From contig NZ_QLIX01000015.1 in assembly GCF_003258945.1 (NCBI RefSeq), positions 1-64,000 on the forward strand: a stretch of DNA of 64,000 bases. Reading direction: 5' to 3'. A model generated the notes under the pieces. The model saw only the letters and a program-made list of their open reading frames with translations. It searched no databases and was not told the DNA's origin. Below are positions 29,552 through 38,539 of this stretch, piece after piece. This stretch comes from Roseicella frigidaeris. Lineage in GTDB: Bacteria > Pseudomonadota > Alphaproteobacteria > Acetobacterales > Acetobacteraceae. Made by a program: the position numbers and the translations under genes. Each line of letters opens with the position of its first letter. The stretch's first letter is position 1.

Positions 29552-29604
29552 GGCAGGCTCCTCTGTCCCGCAGAAGGTGGGGATGGCGGCAGGGCCAGAC
29601 CATT

Positions 29605-29690
29605 GCCCGGATGGGCATGGGATGAAGGGCCGGATGGGCATGGGGTGAAGGGCCCGGATGGGCCTGGGGTATGGGCCTGGGATACGGGGC
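29605..29690. repeat. Tandem repeat of about 23 bp
   Basis: CCGGATGGGCATGG recurs at 29607 and 29630 and as CCGGATGGGCCTGG at 29654, followed by a partial copy. It occupies the gap between the sensor kinase and the protease-like gene. Confidence 0.6.
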
Positions 29691-29699
29691 CGGGGCGGC

Positions 29700-32366
29700 T
29701 CAGGCGGGGATGGGCACGGGGCCGGCCGGCTGCGGCGCCGGCGGCTCGGCCTGCAGCCGCCAGGGCGGCAGGGTGATGCGGCAGCACATCCCCTCGGGCT
29801 GCCAGTCGAAGGTGATCTGGCCGCCGAGCTGCTGCCCGACCAGGGTGGCGACGAGCCGCGAGCCGAAGCCGCGCCGCCCGCCCGGCGCCGCCACCGCCGG
29901 GCCGCCCCGCTCCTGCCAGTCGAGCCGGAGCCCGCCCTCGGCATCGTGCTCCCAGCGCAGCGCCACCTGGCCGCCGGCGCGGCTCAGCGCGCCGTATTTC
30001 GCGGCATTGGTCGCCAGCTCGTGCAGCAGCATCGCCACCGGCTGCACCGCATCCGGCGAGAGGCCGAGGCGCGGCCCGGCCAGGCTGACCTGCCCGGCAT
30101 GCGCGGCCAGCTCGCCCTCGGCCAGGCCGCGCAGCTCGGCGCCCCGCCAGCCGCCGGTGGCGAGGACGGAATGCGCCCGCGCCATGGCGGCGATGCGGCC
30201 CTCGACCGAAGCGGCGAACTGCGCCGCATCCGCGCGCGGCGTCAGCCGCAGCAGCGAGAGGGCGACGGCCAGCACGTTCTTGGCGCGGTGGTCGACCTCG
30301 CGGGCGAGCAGCGACCGCATTTCCTCCTCCCGCCGCCGCTCGGTGACGTCGCGCGACACCTTGGCGAAGCCGCGCAGCCGCCCGGCCTCGTCGCACAGCG
30401 CGGTGATGGTCACCGCGGCCCGGAAGCGGGAGCCGTCCCGCCGCAGCCGCCAGCCCTCGCCGCGATAGACGCCGTGGCGCCGGGCATCCGCCAGGATCGA
30501 CGCCGGCAGCCCGGCGGCGCGGTCCTCGGCGGTGAAGAACAGCGCGTAGGGCTGGCCGATCGCCTCCTGCATCGGCCAGCCCTTCACCCGCTCGGCGCCG
30601 GTGTTCCAGCTCGCCACCCGCCCCTCGGCATCGAGCATCAGCAGGGCATGGTCGGTGACGCCCTCGACGAGCAGCCGGAACCGCTCCTCGCTCGCGGCGA
30701 GGTCGGCGGCGGCGCGGCGCTGCTCGGTCACGTCGTAGGCGACGATGCTGACGCCCCAGATCTCCCCCGCCTCGTCGCGCACCGGGGCATAGGAGACGAG
30801 GCGCTCGCGCGGCTCGGCCAGCGGCCGCGGCGCACCGCGCACCAGACGGTCGAGCACCGGCTCGCCGGTCTCGAGGACTGTGCGGTAATAGGGCTCGACC
30901 TGCGGCCAGAGCGCCGGCGCCACCTCGGCGACGTGGCGGCCCAGATGCAGCGCCACCGGCAGCTCGTGCATCTCGGCGAGGGCGTTGTTGAGGCTGCGGT
31001 AGCGGCACTCGCGGTCGAGCAGGGCGAGGCCGACCGGGACGGCGGCATAGATGGCGTTCAGCCCGGCCAGCGCCCGCCGCTCGGCGGCGGCGCGCTGGTG
31101 CAGCGCCCCCTCCGCCGCCGCGAAGCCGCGGCGCAGCGCCTCGAGCTCGGCGACCGGCAGCGGCGGCAGCCGCGCCGGGTCGGGATGCGCCCGGTCGGCG
31201 GAGAGGGCGAGGGCGTGGTCGTGCAGCCGGGCGAGCGGGCGCAGGATGCGCCGCGCCTGGAGGAGGGCAAGGCTGCCGCCGAGGGCGAGCGCCAGCAGGC
31301 CGCCGGCGGCCAGCGCCAGCAGCGGCCCGCGCCGCGCCGCCTCGATCGCCGCGGCGGGCTCGCCGACGAAGACCGTCCAGCCGGGCGCGGCGGCCAGGCC
31401 GTGGAAGGCGTAGACGGTGTCGATGCCCATCAGGGAGATGCCGCGGAAGCGGCCCTCCCGGTGGTTGACGAACTGCGCCTGGTTGGCCGGCGGCAGCGTC
31501 CGGCCGACCATCTGCCCGTGCCGCGCGTCGGAGCGGGCGATGATGCGGCCGCCGGCATCGCTGATGGCGGCATAGGCCGCCTCGCCCAGATATTGCGACG
31601 CCAGGAGGCGCTGCATCCGCGCGAGCGGCGAGGCGGCGCAGAGCACCATCACCGCCTCGCCGGCGGCGTTGCGGACCGGGACCCCGACCGAGAAGACCTG
31701 CCGCCCGGTGGCCGGGTTGGTGATGAGGTCGCTGACCAGCGGCCGGCCGGCGGCGAGCACCTCGGCGACGAAGGCCGGGCGCGACACCCGCGACGGCGTC
31801 TCCTCCGGCGCCAGGGCGGTGTTGATCAGCGCCTGGCCGTCGGGCCGGACGAGGCTGACCGGGATGCCGATCTGGCGGGCGAGGCGCCGGGCATAGGCAT
31901 CGAGCTCGGCCAGGCCCCCCGCTGGCAAGGCCCCCGCTGGCAAGGTCCCGGGCGGCGGCCCGGCCCGCAGCGCCGGCGCCGCGGCGAAGGCCTCGAGCGC
32001 CGCGATCTGCGTGCCGAGCTCGCGGTCGATGGCCAGCGAGAAGGCCCAGGCGGCATCGTGCAGCCGCATCACCTCGGCCGCCTCCTCGCCCTCGACGGCG
32101 ATCCAGGCGGCCATGGTCCCGACCGCCAGCGCCGGCACCAGCGCCGCCAGCACCAGCGCCAGCAGATGCGCCCTTAGCCCGGCGCGGGTGAGCCGCCAGC
32201 GCCGCCGGAGCATGCCGCGCATCGCGCGCGGCAGGGCAACCCCGGCCAGCCGCCGCAACGCCCGGCGCCAGCGGCCGCCGGGGAGGGAGGCGAGGGAGGG
32301 GCGGCCATGCGGCAGGGCGGCGGGAAGGACGTCCCCCAGAGATGTGGCATCCTGCCGGTGGGTCAT
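29700..32366 (-). CDS. Membrane-bound HWE/HisKA_2-type sensor histidine kinase with PAS domains
   Basis: An 888-residue two-component sensor. An N-terminal transmembrane helix (about 72-95, ALVLAALVPALAVGTMAAW) precedes a periplasmic dCache-like domain (about 100-330). A second helix (LLALAAGGLLALALGGSLALL) is followed by a HAMP-like linker, two PAS domains and the kinase. The phosphoacceptor box EVDHRAKNVLA is typical of HWE/HisKA_2 kinases, and the ATPase region has HELATNAAKYGAL. The ATG at 32366 lacks a strong Shine-Dalgarno, and other ATGs lie upstream. It heads an apparent operon with the protease-like and LuxR genes. The signal is unknown. Confidence 0.88.
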   Translation of the reverse strand: MTHRQDATSLGDVLPAALPHGRPSLASLPGGRWRRALRRLAGVALPRAMRGMLRRRWRLTRAGLRAHLLALVLAALVPALAVGTMAAWIAVEGEEAAEVMRLHDAAWAFSLAIDRELGTQIAALEAFAAAPALRAGPPPGTLPAGALPAGGLAELDAYARRLARQIGIPVSLVRPDGQALINTALAPEETPSRVSRPAFVAEVLAAGRPLVSDLITNPATGRQVFSVGVPVRNAAGEAVMVLCAASPLARMQRLLASQYLGEAAYAAISDAGGRIIARSDARHGQMVGRTLPPANQAQFVNHREGRFRGISLMGIDTVYAFHGLAAAPGWTVFVGEPAAAIEAARRGPLLALAAGGLLALALGGSLALLQARRILRPLARLHDHALALSADRAHPDPARLPPLPVAELEALRRGFAAAEGALHQRAAAERRALAGLNAIYAAVPVGLALLDRECRYRSLNNALAEMHELPVALHLGRHVAEVAPALWPQVEPYYRTVLETGEPVLDRLVRGAPRPLAEPRERLVSYAPVRDEAGEIWGVSIVAYDVTEQRRAAADLAASEERFRLLVEGVTDHALLMLDAEGRVASWNTGAERVKGWPMQEAIGQPYALFFTAEDRAAGLPASILADARRHGVYRGEGWRLRRDGSRFRAAVTITALCDEAGRLRGFAKVSRDVTERRREEEMRSLLAREVDHRAKNVLAVALSLLRLTPRADAAQFAASVEGRIAAMARAHSVLATGGWRGAELRGLAEGELAAHAGQVSLAGPRLGLSPDAVQPVAMLLHELATNAAKYGALSRAGGQVALRWEHDAEGGLRLDWQERGGPAVAAPGGRRGFGSRLVATLVGQQLGGQITFDWQPEGMCCRITLPPWRLQAEPPAPQPAGPVPIPA

Positions 32367-32428
32367 TGCGCGAGACGTCTCGTGCTGCGGTGACGCCTTC
32401 CGTTCCGGAGGGCGATGCTGCCGCATGG

Positions 32429-32457
32429 TATACATTCGAAAATGCGTGATCAAACAA
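32429..32457 (-). promoter_or_regulatory. Possible promoter for the HWE kinase gene
   Basis: On the minus strand TTGTTT (32457-32452) and TGTATA (32434-32429) are 17 bp apart in a locally AT-rich stretch. It would start transcription about 55 bp before the kinase ATG. Confidence 0.45.
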
Positions 32458-32477
32458 GTTGTGAGATTAAATCTGGG

Positions 32478-32493
32478 AACCTGTGCACAGGTT
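32478..32493. promoter_or_regulatory. Perfect 16-bp palindrome upstream of the HWE kinase promoter
   Basis: AACCTGTGCACAGGTT is fully self-complementary and sits about 20 bp upstream of the proposed -35 element. It is a plausible activator or repressor site. The cognate regulator is unknown. Confidence 0.5.
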
Positions 32494-32581
32494 TCACTCG
32501 GCATTCACCCCGGCCCGGCCGAGAATCGCCAAATAAATTGGCTTAAAGTAGAAATATTCAACTAAAAGTATCAATGCCCGG

Positions 32582-34024
32582 TCAGGCTCCGCCCCGCCCC
32601 GCCGGCCCCCGCTCCTGCTGGCCGCCGGGCAGCCAGACCCGGAACAGCGCCCCCATCCCCTCGTCGCTCTCGATCGCCATCTGGCCGCGATGGCGGTTGA
32701 CCACGTGCTTGACGATGGCGAGGCCGAGCCCGGTGCCGCCGGCGCTGCGCGAGCGGCCCTTGTCCACCCGGTAGAAGCGCTCGGTCAGCCGCGGGATGTG
32801 CTCGCGCGGGATGCCCGGCCCGTCATCGGCCACCTCCAGCACCACCCCGGCCCGCCGGCCGCCCCCCTCGCCGGCGCGCACCGTGACGGTGACCTCGCCG
32901 CCCTCCCGGCCATGCCGGATGGCGTTCTCCACCAGGTTGCGCGCCACCTGGGCGAGCTGCTCGGGGTCCGCCGGGCTCGCCACCGCCGCCGCGTCGAGCC
33001 GCGCCGCGAGCCGGATGCGGCGGCTGCGGAGCAGCGGCTCGAGCGCCTCGAGCTCGGCGCGGAGGATGCCGGCGAGCGGCGCCGTGCCGGTCGGCGGCTG
33101 GTGCTCCGTCATCTCGATGCGCGACAGGCCGAGCAGGTCGTCGATCAGCCGCCGCATCCGCTCGGACTGCTCGGCCATGATGCCGAGGAAGCGGGTGCGC
33201 GCCGCCGCATCGTCCTCGGCCGGGCCGCGCAGCGTCTCGATGAAGCCGATCAGGCTGGCGAGCGGGGTGCGCAGCTCGTGGCTGGCATTGGCGACGAAAT
33301 CCGCCCGCATCCGCTCCAGCGCCCGCTCCCGCGTGCGGTCGGAGAGCACGATGACCAGCCGGCCGCCATCGGCGAGCGGCGGCTCCATCGGGATCACCTG
33401 CGCCGCGATCTCGCGCGAGACCGGCACCGGCAGCGTCAGGTCGGCGGTCTGCGCCCGGTGCTCCGCCAGCGCCCGGTCGACCGCCTCGGCCATCACCGGG
33501 TGGCGGAGCAGGGCGGCGATGTCGCCGTCGCGCGGGCCCGCCGCCGCGCCGGCCGCCGCCAGGCCGAGCGCCGCCTCGCCGAACAGCGCCCGCGCCGCCG
33601 CATTGGCGCGCAGCGGCCGCCGCTCGGGCGAGAGCACGAGCAGGGGATCGGGCAGGCATTCGACGATCGCCGCATCCGCCTGGCGCAGCCGCCCGACCAG
33701 CAGGTCGCGCTCGGCGAGGCTGCGGGCCAGCCGGTCGACGCCCTCGGCGATCTCCTCCACCGCCGGCAGCAGCGGCGTCGTGACGGGCGGGACGAGGCGG
33801 CCATCCTCGGCGGCGGCGCGATCGAGCGCCTCGCCCAGCCGCGCCAGGTTGCCGAGCCAGAGCGCCGCCACCAGCAGCGCCCCCAGGGCGCAGGCGAGCA
33901 GCGCCAGCAGGCCCGGGCCGGCCGCCAGCGCGCCGAGCAGCAGCAGGCACAGCAGCACCGCCCCCGGCACCGCGCCGATCAGGCCGGTCGCCCCGAGCAG
34001 CCGCAGGAATGGCACTCGCCGCAT
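32582..34024 (-). CDS. PhoR-like sensor histidine kinase
   Basis: A 480-residue inner-membrane kinase. Two N-terminal transmembrane helices (about 10-65) lie close together, so there is almost no periplasmic domain. A PAS-like region follows (AAIVECLPDPLLVLSPERRPLRANAAARALFGE). The HisKA box is DFVANASHELRTPLASLIGFIETLRG, and the HATPase_c domain has NLVENAIRHG and GTGLGLAIVKHVV. This architecture and the FVANASHELRTPL box match PhoR of the phosphate regulon. No phoB, pst or phoU gene is adjacent, so the symbol is withheld. A 215-bp AT-rich gap separates it from the HWE kinase gene. Confidence 0.85.
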   Translation of the reverse strand: MRRVPFLRLLGATGLIGAVPGAVLLCLLLLGALAAGPGLLALLACALGALLVAALWLGNLARLGEALDRAAAEDGRLVPPVTTPLLPAVEEIAEGVDRLARSLAERDLLVGRLRQADAAIVECLPDPLLVLSPERRPLRANAAARALFGEAALGLAAAGAAAGPRDGDIAALLRHPVMAEAVDRALAEHRAQTADLTLPVPVSREIAAQVIPMEPPLADGGRLVIVLSDRTRERALERMRADFVANASHELRTPLASLIGFIETLRGPAEDDAAARTRFLGIMAEQSERMRRLIDDLLGLSRIEMTEHQPPTGTAPLAGILRAELEALEPLLRSRRIRLAARLDAAAVASPADPEQLAQVARNLVENAIRHGREGGEVTVTVRAGEGGGRRAGVVLEVADDGPGIPREHIPRLTERFYRVDKGRSRSAGGTGLGLAIVKHVVNRHRGQMAIESDEGMGALFRVWLPGGQQERGPAGRGGA

Positions 34025-34165
34025 GCGCTGGGGCCCGCCTCCTTCCCCCGCCGCCTCGCCCTCCCCGGCGCATCCCGCATTCCCGCGGCGCGCTCCGGGG
34101 CATCGGCGTTCAGGGCCTCGTCGCCCGGTCGGCCGCGCCCAGCCGATCCGGGCCCGCCCCGGTGG

Positions 34166-34270
34166 CCCGATGAGTCGCGGACATCACGCTCTGGAGCAGA
34201 TTCCGCTCACGCGGCATCGCCCGATCGGGTGACAATTCCTTGAAAACAACACGCTGGGGCATTTGCCGCG
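34166..34270. repeat. Composite repeat downstream of the LpoA-like gene
   Basis: Contains GATGAGTC, ATCACGCTCTGGAGCA, GATTCCGCTCAC, the palindrome CCCGATCGGG and GAAAACAAC-ACGCTGGGGCATTTGCC. The first blocks resemble 27789-27962; the last resembles the sequences after rbfA and recX. It lies 22 bp beyond the LpoA-like stop. Confidence 0.55.
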
Positions 34271-34291
34271 CAGGGGGGAACGGGACATGCC

Positions 34292-35488
34292 CTAGCTCGC
34301 CGGGCTGCCCGGGATCGGCGCCGGCTCGACCAGCGTCGGCTCGCCGGCCGGATCGACGGCGAAGATGGCCAGGCCGCGCTGCGCCAGCCCGTTCGGCGCC
34401 AGCAGGATCGGCCCGTCGGCGCCGAGCATGGGCTGGCCGAGCGGCGGGTTGCCGCCCGGCTCCCGCACCGCCCGCGCCGCCAGCGCCGCGGCGTCGTAGG
34501 CGACGCCGGCGAGGCGCGGCGGCTTCTCGCCGAAGGCGGCCTGGTAGCGGCTGTCGAAGCCGGCGCGGGCCTGCGGGTCGGGGCCGGGGAACCAGGCCCC
34601 GGCCAGGGCCGGCTCCTGCGCCAGCGAGGCATCCCCGGCCCAGAGCGCGGTGCCGAGGAAGCGGGGCGCCATCGGCAGGGCAGCGACCAGCGCCGCCGCC
34701 GCCTGCCGCGCCCGTTCCCCGCCATGGCCGAGCAGCACCGCGTCCAGCCCGTCCGGCTGCGCCTTCTCCGCCAGCTCGCGCGCCGCGGCGGCCACGTCGC
34801 CGAGCCGCGCATGCAGCTGCAGCAGCGGCGCCGGCAGGCCGAGCGCGGTCGCCCGGGCGCGCAGCCCGGCGCCGAGCCGGCGCCCGAACTCGTCATCCGC
34901 GGCGAGCAGCCCGACGCGGCGGGCGCCGGCCGCCGCCGCCGCCTCCAGCATGCGCTCCGCCTGCTCGCCCGGCGTCAGCCCCATCACCCAGACCCCGCGC
35001 CCGGCCTGCGAGGCGTCGCTGGTATAGGCGAGCACCGGGGCGCCGGAGGCGCGGGCGGCGCCGGCCGCGGCGGCGGTCTCGCCGAGCGTCAGCGGCCCGG
35101 CGAAGGCCTTAGCGCCCTCGGCGAGGGCGACGCGCGCCGCCTCCCCGGCGCCGGCGGCGGTGCTGCCGGTGTCGCGCGGCAGCAGCTCGATCCCCGGATC
35201 GCCCTGATCGAACAGGGCGAGCTGCGAGGCGTTCAGCATGGCCTGGCCGAGGGCGCGGTTGCCGCCCGAGAGCGGCAGCAGCAGGCCGACGCGGTTGCGC
35301 GGCGGCTCCACCGGCAGGGCGGCGAGCGGCGCCTGGCCGGGGGCGACGGCCACCGGGCGCGAGGGGGCTTGCGGCGCACAGGCGGCTGCGGGCAAGAGCA
35401 GCAGGGCGGCGCCGAGCAGCCGGCGCCAGGTGGCGCGGCGCCCGGCCGGGATCCCGGCGCTGCCGCCGGGCCGGTCCTGGCGGGACAC
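34292..35488 (-). CDS. LpoA-like penicillin-binding protein activator (lipoprotein)
   Basis: Periplasmic-binding-protein fold resembling the C-terminal domain of LpoA, an outer-membrane lipoprotein that stimulates peptidoglycan synthase PBP1A. It has 398 residues from GTG 35488. A lipobox LLLLPAAAC follows the signal helix. NRVGLLLPLSGGNRALGQAMLNASQLALFD starts the two-lobed ligand domain, and GVAYDAAALAAR lies near the end. A TTG at 35533 is also possible but would overlap the divergent rsmI start. LpoA-like genes next to rsmI are common in Proteobacteria, which supports the call. Confidence 0.8.
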   Translation of the reverse strand: MSRQDRPGGSAGIPAGRRATWRRLLGAALLLLPAAACAPQAPSRPVAVAPGQAPLAALPVEPPRNRVGLLLPLSGGNRALGQAMLNASQLALFDQGDPGIELLPRDTGSTAAGAGEAARVALAEGAKAFAGPLTLGETAAAAGAARASGAPVLAYTSDASQAGRGVWVMGLTPGEQAERMLEAAAAAGARRVGLLAADDEFGRRLGAGLRARATALGLPAPLLQLHARLGDVAAAARELAEKAQPDGLDAVLLGHGGERARQAAAALVAALPMAPRFLGTALWAGDASLAQEPALAGAWFPGPDPQARAGFDSRYQAAFGEKPPRLAGVAYDAAALAARAVREPGGNPPLGQPMLGADGPILLAPNGLAQRGLAIFAVDPAGEPTLVEPAPIPGSPAS

Positions 35489-35511
35489 CGGCGCAGGCCG
35501 GTGGGCGGAGC

Positions 35512-36441
35512 ATGACGGAACTGGCAAACGCAACTCCTCACCCTGTGACCGACCCCCTGGCGGCGACGCCGGCGGCGCCGGTCCCGCTCGGGTTGACGCT
35601 GGTGGCGACGCCCATCGGCAATCTCGGCGACCTCTCTCCCCGCGCCCTCGCCACGCTGCGCGGCGCCGATGCCGTGCTCTGCGAGGATACCAGGGTCACC
35701 GGCGCCATGCTGTCGCGGCATGGCGTGGCGGCAACCATGATCCCTCTGCACGAGCACAACGAGGATGACCAGACCCCGCGCGTGCTCGCACGGCTTCGTG
35801 GCGGCGAACGCCTCGCGCTGGTCTCGGATGCCGGCACGCCGCTGGTCTCCGACCCCGGCTACCGGCTGGTGCGGGCGGCGATCGCCGAGGGGCTGGCGGT
35901 GCATGCCGTTCCCGGGCCGAATGCGGCGGTGATGGCGCTCACCCTCTCCGGCCTGCCGCCGCACCCCTTCCTCTTCCTCGGCTTCCTGCCGCCGCGGGCC
36001 GGGCCGCGGGCGGCGGCGATCGCCCGGCAGCGGGCGGCGGAGCGGGCCGGGCTGACGGCGACGCTGATCCTCTACGAGGCGCCGCACCGCCTCGCCGAGA
36101 CGCTCGCCGCCCTCGCCGCGGGGCTGGGCGGCGAGCGCCCGGCCGCCGTCGCGCGGGAGCTGACCAAGCGCTTCGAGGAGGTGCGGCGCGACAGCCTGGC
36201 GGCGCTGGCCGCGCATTACGCCGACGCGCCGCCCCGCGGGGAGGTGGCGCTGGTCATCGGCCCGGCGCCGGAGGAGCGCGGCAGCGAGGCGGAGCTGGAG
36301 GAGCGGCTGCGCGCGGCGCTGGCCGGCGGGCTGAGCCTGCGCGACGCCGCGGCGCTGGTCGCCGAGGCGACCGGCCTGCCGCGGCGGCAGGTCTATGCCC
36401 GGGCGCTGGCGCTCGGGCGGGGGGATGCCGAGGGATCGTAG
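35512..36441 (+). CDS. rsmI: 16S rRNA (cytidine(1402)-2'-O)-methyltransferase
   Basis: Methylates the 2'-O of C1402 in the decoding centre of the 30S subunit. It has 309 residues. The signature TLVATPIGNLGDLSPRAL begins near residue 30, followed by LCEDTRVTGAML, LVSDAGTPLVSDPGY and AVPGPNAAVMALTLSGLP. These are typical of the SAM-dependent tetrapyrrole methylase fold. It is divergent from the LpoA-like gene with 23 bp between the chosen starts. No yraN homologue follows, unlike in many relatives. Confidence 0.96.
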   Translation: MTELANATPHPVTDPLAATPAAPVPLGLTLVATPIGNLGDLSPRALATLRGADAVLCEDTRVTGAMLSRHGVAATMIPLHEHNEDDQTPRVLARLRGGERLALVSDAGTPLVSDPGYRLVRAAIAEGLAVHAVPGPNAAVMALTLSGLPPHPFLFLGFLPPRAGPRAAAIARQRAAERAGLTATLILYEAPHRLAETLAALAAGLGGERPAAVARELTKRFEEVRRDSLAALAAHYADAPPRGEVALVIGPAPEERGSEAELEERLRAALAGGLSLRDAAALVAEATGLPRRQVYARALALGRGDAEGS

Positions 36442-36475
36442 CCGGCGGGGCCGCGACGGGACAGGAGGGACGGGA

Positions 36476-37345
36476 ATGGCGAAGGCGGCAGGACGGGCGG
36501 CGGGGCCGCGCCAGCCATCGCAGGCCTTGCTGCGGCTGCTGGAGCGGCTGGCGCCGGAGCTCGACGCCTCGGTCAACGACGCCCAGCTCCGCTGCTTCGA
36601 TGCCATGGAGGCGCCGGACCAGGCGGGCCGGCTCCGCATCGCCGCCGAGGCGCTGCGGCTCAACCCCGCCGCCGCCGATGGCTGGGGCCTGCTGGCCCAG
36701 GCCTCGCCGCCGGGCTCGCCGCTCACCCTGCATCTCTGGCGGGTGGCCGCGGCGGCGGGGCTGGTCGCCCTCGGCCCCTTCCCCCTCGCGCCCGGGGAGG
36801 CCTGGGGGGTGATGGAATCGCGCCCCTACATGCGGGCGCGCTGCGGCCTGGCGCTGGAGCTGCGGCGGCAGGGCGAGGCGGCGGCGGCGATCGCCGAGGT
36901 CGAGGGCATGCTGGCGCTCAACCCGAACGACAACCAGGGCATGCGCTACATCCTGTTGGCCTGGCTGCTGGAGGATGGCGCCGATCCGGCCGCCGCGGCG
37001 CTGTTCGAGCGCTACGAGGAGGACGGCTCCGCCTTCTGGGCCTATGGCGCGGCGCTGCTCGCCTATCGCCGGCAGGGCCCGGGCGAGGCGGCGGATGCGG
37101 CGCGGGCGGCGGCGGTCGCCAACAACCCGCATGTCGCCGCGGCGCTGCTCGGCCGCAGCACGCCCCGGCCCGGCGCCATTGGCTACACGCCGGGCTCGCC
37201 CGAGGAGGCGGCCGAGGTGGTGCCGGATGCCCTGCCCGCCTGGCGCGGCACGGCGGGGGCGCTCGACTGGCTGGCGGCCGGGCTGGGGGCGGCCCCCGCC
37301 CCGAAGCGCGGGCGCCGGCCCCGCGCCGCCGGCGAGGAGGCGTGA
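36476..37345 (+). CDS. Tetratricopeptide-repeat protein (ST7-like)
   Basis: A 289-residue helical protein. The ATG at 36476 has GGAGGGA upstream and lies 34 bp after rsmI. TPR-like helices run through most of it (LRIAAEALRLNPAAADGWGLLAQ, then MRARCGLALELRRQGEAAAAIAEVEGMLALNPNDNQGMRYILLAWLLEDG). The NPNDNQGMRY segment resembles the ST7/TPR group. The C-terminus is basic (PAPKRGRRPRAAGEEA). It has no signal peptide. It overlaps the next gene by 4 bp (GTGA). It probably mediates protein contacts; partners are unknown. Confidence 0.75.
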   Translation: MAKAAGRAAGPRQPSQALLRLLERLAPELDASVNDAQLRCFDAMEAPDQAGRLRIAAEALRLNPAAADGWGLLAQASPPGSPLTLHLWRVAAAAGLVALGPFPLAPGEAWGVMESRPYMRARCGLALELRRQGEAAAAIAEVEGMLALNPNDNQGMRYILLAWLLEDGADPAAAALFERYEEDGSAFWAYGAALLAYRRQGPGEAADAARAAAVANNPHVAAALLGRSTPRPGAIGYTPGSPEEAAEVVPDALPAWRGTAGALDWLAAGLGAAPAPKRGRRPRAAGEEA

Positions 37346-37713
37346 GCGGGGCGGCCAGCCCGGAGGCCGACGGCGCGGCCGGCCTGGCCCGCGCGGCGCG
37401 GGCCCGGCGGCGGGTGCTGTGGATGAACCTGCTCTTCTCCGCCGGGCTGGCCCTCGCCCTGCCCTGGTTCGCCGCCGGGGTGATCGCGCATCGCTGGGGC
37501 GCGGCGCGGGGCACCGCCTGGTCGAGCCACCACGCCTATGCGGTGCGGACCTTCTGGTTCGGGGTGATCGGCATGCTGGCGCCGCTGCTGGCGCCGGGGG
37601 TGGGGCTCGGCTTCCTCGCCATCGTCTGGCTCTGGTGCGCGGCGCGGCTGACGCGGGCCTGGCTGGCCTGGGAGCGCGGCGAGTGGATCACCGATCCCGG
37701 GCGATTTGTGTGA
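37342..37713 (+). CDS. Two-helix inner-membrane protein, unknown function
   Basis: A 123-residue protein starting at GTG, with a GTGA overlap to the TPR gene. Two transmembrane segments are visible: WMNLLFSAGLALALPWFAAGVI and FWFGVIGMLAPLLAPGVGLGFLAIVWLW. Between them HRWGAARGTAWSSHHAYAVRTFWFG is conserved-looking, similar to DUF4870-type membrane proteins. The coupling to the TPR gene suggests a shared role, which is unknown. Confidence 0.7.
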   Translation: MSGAASPEADGAAGLARAARARRRVLWMNLLFSAGLALALPWFAAGVIAHRWGAARGTAWSSHHAYAVRTFWFGVIGMLAPLLAPGVGLGFLAIVWLWCAARLTRAWLAWERGEWITDPGRFV

Positions 37714-37775
37714 TCCGCTCCCCGCCCATCTTGCTCCGAGAACAACAGGCCGGGGCATGGGCCGCGAACGCGGGT
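37713..37775. repeat. Composite repeat at the recX 3' flank
   Basis: GATCCGCTCCCC, then CTTGCTCCGAGAACAAC and CCGGGGCATGGGCCGCG match in order the blocks at 34195-34270 and partly 9229-9262. It lies 14 bp beyond the recX stop codon. Confidence 0.5.
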
Positions 37776-37789
37776 GGGCGGACACGGCC

Positions 37790-38428
37790 CTAGCCCTGGC
37801 GCAGCGCAAGCAGCCGCGCCTCGGCCTCGTCGGGGTCCATCGCCAGCGCCGCCTCGGCCACCTCCCGCCCGAAGCCGGCCCGGGCCAGCGCCGCCAGCGC
37901 CTTCCGCCGCGCCGCCCGGGCGGCCTGCGGGTCCGCCGGCGCCGGCGCGGCGGCGAAGGGGCCGATGCGCCGCCGCCGGCACTGCGCCAGCGCCGCATCC
38001 AGCTCGGCCGCCGCGTCCGGCAGCGCCGCCGCCGCGGCCTCGGCCGCCACGCCCTTGGCGCCGAGATGCGCGGCGATGGCGCGGCGCGAGCGCCCGGCCC
38101 GGGCGAGGCGGCGGGCGCGGGCGGCGGCGAAGCCGGCATCGTCCACCGCCCCGGCCGCGACCATCGCCCGCGCGACCTCGGCCGCCGCCGCCCGCGCCGC
38201 CGCCGCCTGCGGCGCGATCTCCTCGGCCGGGCGGCCCTCCGCCTCGGCGCGGCGCGCCCAGCGATCGACCCGCCGCTGCAGCACCCGCCGCAGCCCGGCC
38301 TCGGTGGCGGCGAAGCGGGCGAGATGCGCGAGCGCCGCCTCGCGCAGCCCGGCCTCGCCCGGGGCCGGGCCGGCGGGGCGGGGCGGCGCGCGGGACGGCC
38401 GGCCGCGGCGGTCCGGATCCTCGGTCAT
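37790..38428 (-). CDS. recX: RecA regulatory protein RecX
   Basis: Modulates RecA filament growth. It has 212 residues, all helical, with the RecX three-helix repeats: LREAALAHLARFAATEAGLRRVLQRRVDRWARR, AAAEVARAMVAAGAVDDAGFAAARARRLARAGRSRRAIAAHLGAKG, and KALAALARAGFGREVAEAALAMD. The N-terminal 30 residues are Pro/Arg-rich. The ATG at 38428 starts MTEDPDRRGRPSRAP; the frame stays open upstream without similarity. recA is not in the window. Identification rests on helix pattern and length. Confidence 0.82.
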   Translation of the reverse strand: MTEDPDRRGRPSRAPPRPAGPAPGEAGLREAALAHLARFAATEAGLRRVLQRRVDRWARRAEAEGRPAEEIAPQAAAARAAAAEVARAMVAAGAVDDAGFAAARARRLARAGRSRRAIAAHLGAKGVAAEAAAAALPDAAAELDAALAQCRRRRIGPFAAAPAPADPQAARAARRKALAALARAGFGREVAEAALAMDPDEAEARLLALRQG

Positions 38429-38539
38429 GCCGGCATCCTGCCATGCGCGGCGGGCGCGGCCCATGGCCCGGGGGGCTGGCCGATGCCGCGGCGGCGGGGC
38501 ACAAGGCGCCGGAGACAGGGCAGCCGCAAGGAGATCGCC

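Noticed and set aside
32582-34024. Naming the sensor kinase phoR outright.
   Set aside because: Architecture fits, but phoB, phoU and pst genes are not adjacent, so the regulon is not supported by context.
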